A stretch of 5,372 bases of DNA from Candidatus Fischerbacteria bacterium RBG_13_37_8 (GTDB lineage Bacteria > Acidobacteriota > HRBIN11 > MFGW01), in assembly GCA_001780385.1 (NCBI GenBank), contig MFGW01000145.1:25451-30822 (forward strand), written 5' to 3'. Each line of letters opens with the position of its first letter. Position 1 is the first letter of the stretch. Positions 1-5,372 of this stretch are shown here, piece by piece. Below the pieces are notes generated by a model, which was not told the origin of the DNA, searched no databases, and saw nothing but the letters and a program-made list of their open reading frames with translations. The position numbers and the translations under genes are program-made.

Positions 1-1056
1 ATCAGGAAAGTTGCTGATTTTTCAAATTTACTTGAGTGGGGATTATTAGCAAGAATTCGTGATTTTAAAAAATCATTGAAACATCTTATGCTGCAGCAGG
101 ATGTTTTACTTGCAATGCTCACGCTTAATAAAACTTCAAAAAATAAATTCATAAGTTTATACAGGGATGAGATAACGAAAATAGGATCCGGCATAGAACT
201 CATTGATAAACTGGGTGATACTCTCGAACAAATAAAAGAGATATCTGCTTCTTTTGCTTCTCCTGAAATGTTCCCTGAAGAAGAAATATTGGTAAAATCC
301 TCAAAAGAATCAAGCGGTGAATTTCAACAGGCAAATCTCGAAATTAAAATCTCGCTTGAAAAAATTATGCATATGCTTTCGAACATGACCTCTGAAACAG
401 CGGAGCAGATTCTTAATTCATCACTTGAAACAAAACTTGAGGAAAACAGAACTCTCGATATGCCCGCTTTTTTAAAACCTTACCTCGAAAAACTTCAAAA
501 AGCTTTTTCATCGATAAATTGGGAATTACCTCTTTCAAAAATTGTTCAGGAAGAGAGCATTAAAGATTATCAACTGGAACCATGGGAACTGGAAGCTTTT
601 CAAGAATTGTTTGTCCAGTCTCACCCGGAACCCTTTAAAATAAAGATCAATAAATCAATATTTAAAACAACGTTATTACGAAAATCTACTGCAGATCTCG
701 CCGACACTTTTCTGGAACTCTCGAAAAAACATCAGCTCCCCGGAGAAGAAGAATTTGATTCAATATATCGACAAGCACAAGTTCATTTCGATACTGCCGC
801 AATGTACATGAAAGAATTGGATGCTCTCACCGCTCATTGCAAGAAAAAGGAATTCTATTCCCTTGCTAAATACCTCAACAGGGCATCTAAAAAACTTGAA
901 AGAGCCCAGGTCGGTTTATGGTTATTGCATGATGAACACATGGATATTATTGGCTCACCCGAACGAAAAAAAGCTTCTCAGGAAAATGGCAAGAAATTAA
1001 CTGAACCGATTAAACTGCATTTTGATATTATTCAAAATAAGAAAAAGAAAAAATAA
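1..1056 (+). CDS. Hypothetical helix-rich soluble protein, 5' end outside window
   Basis: I do not recognise this family. The frame is open from base 1 to the TAA at 1054-1056, giving 351 visible residues. A TTG at 76 and an ATG at 88 are in frame, but neither has a Shine-Dalgarno sequence, and the codons before them read as ordinary protein (IRKVADFSNLLEWGLL), so the true start is most likely upstream of the window. The protein is rich in Lys, Glu and Leu with amphipathic, probably alpha-helical segments throughout. I see no transmembrane segment, signal peptide, nucleotide-binding loop, zinc-binding cysteine cluster or other catalytic motif. The region near visible residues 255-310, containing KKKEFYSLAKYLNRASKKLE, looks like a basic helical bundle, and the chain ends in five lysines. 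The stop overlaps the ATG of the phosphatase gene by one base, so the two are probably translationally coupled. A structural or adaptor role is possible, but no function can be assigned. Coding status is secure from length and coupling; identity is open. Confidence 0.8.
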   Translation: MRKVADFSNLLEWGLLARIRDFKKSLKHLMLQQDVLLAMLTLNKTSKNKFISLYRDEITKIGSGIELIDKLGDTLEQIKEISASFASPEMFPEEEILVKSSKESSGEFQQANLEIKISLEKIMHMLSNMTSETAEQILNSSLETKLEENRTLDMPAFLKPYLEKLQKAFSSINWELPLSKIVQEESIKDYQLEPWELEAFQELFVQSHPEPFKIKINKSIFKTTLLRKSTADLADTFLELSKKHQLPGEEEFDSIYRQAQVHFDTAAMYMKELDALTAHCKKKEFYSLAKYLNRASKKLERAQVGLWLLHDEHMDIIGSPERKKASQENGKKLTEPIKLHFDIIQNKKKKK

Positions 1057-1544
1057 TGATTCTTGTTATATGCACCGGTAATGTCTTCAGAAGTCCACTT
1101 GCTGAGGCGTATCTAAGGCAATTATTAAAAAAATCGCAGTTTGATTCCGCAGAAGTTCTTTCTGCCGGACTCTACGCACAGCATGGAATTAAACCAGTAG
1201 ATATTGCCATAAAACTTGCACAGGCAGATAATCTCGATATTTCCGAACACGATTCGCAGCCTCTTTCACCAGAACTCTTGAGTAAAAGCAAGATAATACT
1301 TGTAATGGAAAAATTTCATAAAAGTTTTATAGAAAATATTTATCCCGATGCAGCAGGCATAACTTATTTGCTCGGCAGTTACAGTAAAGTTAAAAAGAAA
1401 AATAACCCTGACATTATTGATCCTTACGGCGCAGATTTTGCCACTTGCAAGCAAGTCTGGGAGCAAATTAAAGAATGCCTGGAAAATTTTGTAGATACCA
1501 GTCTTGATTTACATATGTTATACGGTACAGAACTTGAATTATAG
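1056..1544 (+). CDS. Low-molecular-weight protein-tyrosine-phosphatase family protein
   Basis: This is a cytoplasmic phosphatase of the LMW-PTP fold, 162 residues (the family is usually about 150-160). The P-loop is at residues 6-13, CTGNVFRS, followed by PLAEA: Cys6 is the expected nucleophile and Arg12 the phosphate-binding arginine. The general-acid loop is DIIDPYG at 119-125, with Asp122-Pro123 matching the family DP motif. Supporting family features are SAG at 36-38, H65-D-S-Q-P-L and VMEKFH at 83-88. Hydrolysis proceeds through a phospho-cysteine intermediate. In YwlE, the arginine phosphatase of this fold, a Thr sits where Val10 is here; that favours phosphotyrosine over phosphoarginine, though the C-terminal half after DPYG looks YwlE-like. 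The second P-loop cysteine common in the family is Phe11. The ATG overlaps the previous stop (TAATG) and has only A-rich sequence upstream. The stop lies inside a palindrome arm. An arsenate reductase of the same fold is less likely because its extra redox cysteines are not seen. Confidence 0.9.
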   Translation: MILVICTGNVFRSPLAEAYLRQLLKKSQFDSAEVLSAGLYAQHGIKPVDIAIKLAQADNLDISEHDSQPLSPELLSKSKIILVMEKFHKSFIENIYPDAAGITYLLGSYSKVKKKNNPDIIDPYGADFATCKQVWEQIKECLENFVDTSLDLHMLYGTELEL

Positions 1545-1613
1545 GACGCAGATTTGCGAAAGTGCGCTTTCTGATAAACAGAACATACTTACGTCAATCT
1601 GCGTCCTATAATT
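1537..1613. repeat. 77-base imperfect palindrome between phosphatase gene and secA
   Basis: The arms AATTATAGGACGCAGATT (1537-1554) and AATCTGCGTCCTATAATT (1596-1613) are perfect 18-base reverse complements. Pairing continues inward with scattered mismatches and wobbles, for example 1557-1558 with 1592-1593 and 1560-1563 with 1587-1590, almost to the centre near 1575. The whole unit could therefore fold as one long hairpin in DNA or RNA. It fills almost the entire gap and includes the phosphatase stop codon. The symmetry is seen directly. That it is a dispersed palindromic element (a MITE or REP-like unit) is inference, since only one copy lies in the window and no clear target-site duplication flanks it. 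It could also act as a bidirectional terminator or an mRNA-stabilising hairpin, but the right arm is followed by ATTTAAAAGG, not a run of T. Confidence 0.85.
1607..1612 (+). promoter_or_regulatory. Possible -10 element (TATAAT) upstream of secA
   Basis: A perfect sigma-70-type TATAAT hexamer sits in the outer end of the right palindrome arm, 13 bases before the secA ATG. No convincing -35 box is present about 17 bases further upstream (CATACT at 1584-1589), and transcription from here would leave a leader of only about 7 bases. By symmetry the left arm carries the same hexamer on the opposite strand. It may be a chance product of an AT-rich arm. Confidence 0.25.
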
Positions 1614-1625
1614 ATTTAAAAGGCC

Positions 1626-4151
1626 ATGCTTGATAAAATATTAACAAAAATAATAGGAAGCAAGAACGAAAGAGACCTAAAAAAAATATATCCGTTCGTC
1701 TCTGCAATTAATTCTTATGAAGAAACTCTTAAGCAATTATCCGATGAAGAACTTCGGCATAAAACAATTGCTTTCAGGGAACAATTACAAGCGGGTGCCG
1801 GATTGGAAGATATTTTGCCTGAAGCTTTTGCTGTTGTCAGGGATGCCTCACAGCGAACAATCGGCATGCGTCATTTTGATGTACAATTAATCGGCGGCAT
1901 CGTTTTGCATCAGGGAAAAATAGCTGAAATGGCAACCGGTGAAGGTAAAACGCTTGTTGCAACGCTTTCTGCCTATCTCAATGCACTTCCTCAACAAGGT
2001 GTTCATATAGTAACGGTTAATGATTATCTTGCCAAACGAGACAGACATTGGATGGGTCCCGTGTATGAATTTCTCGGATTGACGGTAGGTGTTCTGCAAC
2101 ATGATATGCCGGATAACGAACGGACAGAAGCATATAAATGTGACATCACGTACGGCACTAATTCCGAATTTGGCTTCGATTATCTCAGGGATAATATGAA
2201 ATACCGTCTCGAAGATTGTGTCCAGAGAATTAATAACTACGCTATCGTTGATGAAGTAGACAGCATATTAATTGATGAAGCTCGCACTCCACTCATTATC
2301 TCCGGTCCCTCCGATGAATCAACTCAGAAATATTATTCCGTCGATAGAGTAGTGAAAAGACTAAAAAAAGGATTGCATTACGAAATCGATGAAAAATCTA
2401 AAACCGTTACCCTGACAGAAAGCGGTGTCGAAAATATAGAACATAATCTTCATTTAAAAAATCTTTATGATCCACGTCACATGGAAATTTTACACATGGT
2501 TGTTCAAGCCTGTAAAGCACACAACCTGTTCAGCCGTGATGTAGATTATATTATACAGGAGGGCAAGGTAATACTTGTAGATGAATTTACGGGCAGACTT
2601 ATGCCGGGACGTCGTTATAGTGATAGCTTGCACCAGGCACTCGAAGCAAAAGAAAATGTACGCATTGAAGCTGAAAATCAAACGCTTGCTGCAATAACAA
2701 TTCAGAATTATTTCAGAATGTACAATAAACTTGCTGGTATGACCGGAACTGCTGAAACCGAAGCGGTAGAATTCAAAAAAATTTATAATCTTGAAGTCAT
2801 GGTTATTCCTACAAATAGACCGCTCATCAGGCATACTCATCCGGATGTAATTTATCAAACCGAACAGGAGAAATTCAAAGCTGTCGTACGGGAAATAGAA
2901 GAATTATATAAAAACGGAAGACCGGTACTTGTCGGAACGGTATCAATTGATAAATCAGAAAAATTAAGTCACATGTTAAAAATTAAAGGAATACCCCATG
3001 TTGTGTTGAATGCTAAGCATCATGAAAAAGAGGCTGAAATTGTAGCGAAAGCAGGTTTAAAGCAAGCGGTGACAATTGCTACTAACATGGCTGGAAGGGG
3101 AACCGATATTATTCTTGAAGAAGGCGTTGCGTCGTTGGGCGGTCTTCATGTAATAGGTACCGAGCGTCATGAAGCCCGGCGAATTGACAACCAGTTAAGA
3201 GGCAGAGCTGGCCGACAGGGAGATCCTGGTTCTTCGCGTTTCTATCTCTCGCTCGGAGATGACCTGATGCGCATCTTTGGCTCTGAAAAACTTTCTCATT
3301 ACATGGAACGATTTGGTATTACAGAAGATACCCCTATCGAACATAAAATGGTTACCAGGGCTATCGAAAGCGCACAGCGTCAAGTTGAAGCTCATCATTT
3401 CAGCATACGCAAGCATCTCCTCGAATATGATGATGTAATGAATAAACAGCGTGAAGCTATTTACGGGCTGCGTCAACAAATACTTAAAGAACAGGATTTC
3501 TTTCAATATATTATGGAAATAGCCCGTGATATTCTTGAATGGATGTTAACTTCCAGGTGTCCAAAAGAAAAAGATCCTAAAGAATGGGAAGTAAATGAAT
3601 TTAAAAATGATTTAATTAATCAATTCGGTCTTCAACTTTCCATTGGAGAAGTACACAATTTACTTGCTGAAGAGGATAGTGTTCAGACACTCTATGTCAT
3701 GCTTGAAACTAAATACAAAGAAAAAGAACAAAGATTGAATTCCCTTAACTGGCAATTTCAACAACGAATGCTTGCCATTTCAATTATTGATTCTCTTTGG
3801 AAAGATCATCTGCTCAATCTTGATCATTTGCGTGAAGGCATTGGATTAAGAGGATATGGACAACGAGATCCGCTCATCGAGTACAAAAAAGAAAGTCACC
3901 TGCTTTTTGAAGGAATGATAAACAGGATCGAAGAAGATATTGTCAAATATGTATTTATACTTGAACCTGTTCAAGAAGAAAGAAAAGAAGAAAAAAAACA
4001 GGCTGACGTTAACTATTCATTTTCAAGAGATGCTGAACCAGATGAAGCTTCTGTGAAAGCTAAAACGGTGCATCATGATAAAATAGGACGAAACGAACCC
4101 TGTCCTTGCGGCAGTGGCAAAAAATATAAAAAATGTCACGGGATGACATAG
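1626..4151 (+). CDS. secA: Protein translocase subunit SecA (preprotein translocase ATPase)
   Basis: SecA is the peripheral-membrane ATPase that drives unfolded preproteins through SecYEG. This copy is complete at 841 residues, the length of the Bacillus subtilis protein and without the large insertions of some longer SecAs. Nucleotide-binding domain 1 has Walker A TGEGKT at 104-109 and the DEAD-type box DEVD at 209-212, followed by DEARTPLIISGP (217-228). The preprotein cross-linking domain spans about 229-365. GMTGTAETEA is at 371-380. Domain 2 (about 411-575) has TNMAGRGTDI at 486-495 and the motif VI region QLRGRAGRQGDPG at 523-535. The helical scaffold includes LEYDDVMNKQRE (599-610). 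The two-helix finger is near 710-765, with tip Tyr744 in LRGYGQRDP. A charged linker (about 780-815) leads to the SEC-C zinc motif with Cys826, Cys828, Cys837 and His838, which in known SecAs binds SecB or phospholipid. The start is supported by the family-typical N-terminus (MLDKILTKIIGSKNERDLK). AAAAGG at 1618-1623 is only 2 bases from the ATG, so the ribosome site is poor. Confidence 0.99.
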   Translation: MLDKILTKIIGSKNERDLKKIYPFVSAINSYEETLKQLSDEELRHKTIAFREQLQAGAGLEDILPEAFAVVRDASQRTIGMRHFDVQLIGGIVLHQGKIAEMATGEGKTLVATLSAYLNALPQQGVHIVTVNDYLAKRDRHWMGPVYEFLGLTVGVLQHDMPDNERTEAYKCDITYGTNSEFGFDYLRDNMKYRLEDCVQRINNYAIVDEVDSILIDEARTPLIISGPSDESTQKYYSVDRVVKRLKKGLHYEIDEKSKTVTLTESGVENIEHNLHLKNLYDPRHMEILHMVVQACKAHNLFSRDVDYIIQEGKVILVDEFTGRLMPGRRYSDSLHQALEAKENVRIEAENQTLAAITIQNYFRMYNKLAGMTGTAETEAVEFKKIYNLEVMVIPTNRPLIRHTHPDVIYQTEQEKFKAVVREIEELYKNGRPVLVGTVSIDKSEKLSHMLKIKGIPHVVLNAKHHEKEAEIVAKAGLKQAVTIATNMAGRGTDIILEEGVASLGGLHVIGTERHEARRIDNQLRGRAGRQGDPGSSRFYLSLGDDLMRIFGSEKLSHYMERFGITEDTPIEHKMVTRAIESAQRQVEAHHFSIRKHLLEYDDVMNKQREAIYGLRQQILKEQDFFQYIMEIARDILEWMLTSRCPKEKDPKEWEVNEFKNDLINQFGLQLSIGEVHNLLAEEDSVQTLYVMLETKYKEKEQRLNSLNWQFQQRMLAISIIDSLWKDHLLNLDHLREGIGLRGYGQRDPLIEYKKESHLLFEGMINRIEEDIVKYVFILEPVQEERKEEKKQADVNYSFSRDAEPDEASVKAKTVHHDKIGRNEPCPCGSGKKYKKCHGMT

Positions 4152-4170
4152 ATGTGCAAATTCTCAAACG

Positions 4171-4175
4171 AGGAG
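4171..4175 (+). promoter_or_regulatory. Ribosome binding site of guaB (AGGAG)
   Basis: AGGAG lies 6 bases before the ATG at 4182, the only strong, well-spaced Shine-Dalgarno sequence among the three visible gene starts. It fixes the guaB start. The 30-base gap after the secA stop (4152-4181) has no terminator-like hairpin, consistent with co-transcription of secA and guaB. Confidence 0.85.
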
Positions 4176-4181
4176 TAAATT

Positions 4182-5372
4182 ATGTTTCAAAAAGAAATAT
4201 TTGAAGGCCTTACCTTCGATGATGTCCTTTTAGAACCAAGGTACTCCGATGTACTCCCTTCTGAGGTCAGCGTAAATACAAGCTTCTGCAAAAATATAAA
4301 ATTGACCATACCTATCGTGAGCGCGGCAATGGATAGCGTTACTGAAGCAGCAATGGCAATTGCACTGGCTCAAAATGGAGGAATAGGCGTTATTCATAGA
4401 AATCTGAGCATCGAAGCTCAAGCCAGGGAAGTAGATAGAGTAAAACGCTACGAAAGCGGTATGATAGTCGATCCGATTACCATTTCTCCGGAAGCAAAAG
4501 TGTCAGAAGCGCTGGAACTTATGAAAGCCTATAAAATATCAGGTGTTCCTATTACAGAAAAGGGCCGTCTCGTAGGTATTCTTACCAATCGTGACCTCCG
4601 ATTCGAAACTCATTTTGATCAACCGATTAAAAATGTAATGACAAAGGATAACTTGATCACGGTCCCCGTGGGCATAACACTTGAAGAAGCTAAGGTATTA
4701 CTGCACAAATACCGTATCGAAAAACTGCTGGTTGTAGATGAACATTTCAACCTGAAAGGTCTCATTACCGTGAAAGATATTAAAAAGATGATTGAATTTC
4801 CTAATGCCAGCAAAGATACATTGGGAAGACTGCGCGTTGCTGCGGCTGTAGGTACACAGGATACTCTTGAACGTGCACATGAACTTGTGAATGCAAAAGT
4901 AGATGCACTGGTAATAGATACTGCTCATGGTCACAGTCAAAAAGTGATAGCCGCATTAAAGCAACTCCGTGAAAAATTCCCTGATCTTGATATTATCGTG
5001 GGAAATATAGCAACGAAAGAATCTGCAAAAGAATTAATAGAGCTTGGTGCCAGTGCCCTCAAAGTGGGTATGGGACCAGGATCTATTTGTACCACACGAA
5101 TGATATCAGGTGTCGGTGTTCCGCAAATTACCGCTATCCAACAATGCGCCCGCATAGCAAAAGAACACGGTATCCCCGTAATAGCAGACGGCGGCATTAA
5201 ATATTCCGGGGATATTACAAAAGCATTAGCTGCCGGTGCAGACAGTGTAATGATCGGCAGTCTGTTCGCAGGAGTTGATGAAAGCCCCGGCGAATTAATC
5301 CTCTACCAGGGAAGATACTATAAAACTTACCGCGGGATGGGTTCTATTGGTGCTATGAAAGACGGCACCAGC
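4182..5372 (+). CDS. guaB: IMP dehydrogenase, 3' end outside window
   Basis: GuaB oxidises IMP to XMP with NAD+ (EC 1.1.1.205), the committed step towards GMP, in the cytoplasm as a tetramer or octamer. The frame is open to the window edge, giving 397 residues of a usual 485-490. The N-terminus LTFDDVLLEP (10-19) and SAAMDSVTE (47-55) are typical of the family barrel. A tandem CBS (Bateman) regulatory pair lies at about 95-205, with ISGVPITEKGRLVGILTNRD in the first and KGLITVKDI in the second; in other bacteria it binds purine nucleotides. The barrel resumes with DTAHGHS (246-252). The catalytic loop VGMGPGSICTTR (295-306) carries nucleophile Cys303. IADGGIKYSGD (334-344), GSLFAGVDESPGE (359-371) and YRGMGSIGAM (383-392) follow and shape the IMP phosphate site. 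Met297 replaces the more usual Ile of bacterial GIGPGS, a mild change also seen in animal enzymes. The mobile flap and its catalytic Arg-Tyr lie beyond the edge. An intact CBS pair and the GuaB-type loop argue against GMP reductase. Confidence 0.98.
   Translation, partial: MFQKEIFEGLTFDDVLLEPRYSDVLPSEVSVNTSFCKNIKLTIPIVSAAMDSVTEAAMAIALAQNGGIGVIHRNLSIEAQAREVDRVKRYESGMIVDPITISPEAKVSEALELMKAYKISGVPITEKGRLVGILTNRDLRFETHFDQPIKNVMTKDNLITVPVGITLEEAKVLLHKYRIEKLLVVDEHFNLKGLITVKDIKKMIEFPNASKDTLGRLRVAAAVGTQDTLERAHELVNAKVDALVIDTAHGHSQKVIAALKQLREKFPDLDIIVGNIATKESAKELIELGASALKVGMGPGSICTTRMISGVGVPQITAIQQCARIAKEHGIPVIADGGIKYSGDITKALAAGADSVMIGSLFAGVDESPGELILYQGRYYKTYRGMGSIGAMKDGTS

Noticed and set aside
76..1056. 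Treating the first gene as complete from the TTG at 76
   Set aside because: There is no ribosome site before the TTG or before the ATG at 88, and the frame stays open with protein-like codons to base 1, so a start upstream of the window is more likely.
1266..1466. Minus-strand open frame inside the phosphatase gene
   Set aside because: It lies wholly antisense to a well-supported gene and shows no family motif or ribosome site. The same applies to the other minus-strand frames within secA and guaB.
1056..1544. Arsenate reductase (ArsC) reading of the phosphatase gene
   Set aside because: The fold and P-loop are shared, but the extra redox cysteine pair of thioredoxin-linked ArsC is absent, and no arsenic-resistance genes are nearby.
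1558..1571. Small hairpin GAAAG-TGCG-CTTTC as an intrinsic terminator
   Set aside because: The stem is only five pairs, with no T-run after it, and it competes with the much longer palindrome that contains it.
1545..1625. Insertion sequence remnant with transposase in the gap
   Set aside because: The gap is too short and holds no coding frame; only the palindrome is visible, so at most it is a non-coding element.
1..5372. CRISPR array, tRNA, rRNA or riboswitch
   Set aside because: There are no regularly spaced direct repeats, and the genes leave gaps of at most about 80 bases. No tRNA or rRNA signature was seen, and the guaB leader is only 30 bases, too short for a known purine riboswitch.

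Overview
The window is a compact, AT-rich (by eye about 60% A+T) stretch of bacterial chromosome with all genes on the + strand. In order it holds the 3' part of an unrecognised, helix-rich protein gene; a low-molecular-weight protein-tyrosine-phosphatase-family gene; a 77-base imperfect palindrome filling the only sizeable gap; a complete secA; and the first 397 codons of guaB, which runs off the right edge. There is no CRISPR array, tRNA, rRNA or transposase gene, and no gap without a gene longer than about 80 bases.

Layout: bases 1-1056 are open from the left edge to a TAA, so the gene starts outside the window. Its stop codon overlaps the phosphatase start codon by one base (TAATG), which suggests translational coupling. 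The phosphatase TAG stop lies inside the left arm of the palindrome (1537-1613), and the right arm ends 12 bases before the secA ATG. secA ends at 4151; 30 bases later guaB begins with a good Shine-Dalgarno sequence and no terminator in between, so secA and guaB are probably co-transcribed. The palindrome may split the block into two units (unknown gene plus phosphatase; secA plus guaB), but it lacks a clean U-tract.

What the genes do: SecA is the ATPase motor of Sec protein export. GuaB (IMP dehydrogenase) catalyses the first committed step of GMP synthesis. The phosphatase probably removes phosphate from tyrosine (less likely arginine) residues of proteins. The three share no obvious pathway, so this looks like a housekeeping neighbourhood rather than a dedicated system.

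Organism: a bacterium, from the bacterial SecA with SEC-C zinc tail and bacterial-type GuaB. The compact 841-residue SecA, weak Shine-Dalgarno sequences at two of the three visible starts, AT-rich composition and an intergenic palindrome with a GGACGCAGATT core would fit an uncultured, possibly FCB-group or candidate-phylum lineage. That placement is a guess; nothing here fixes the phylum. I found no convincing new system. The points most worth a second look are the palindrome, the unknown gene coupled to the phosphatase, and the altered phosphatase P-loop.
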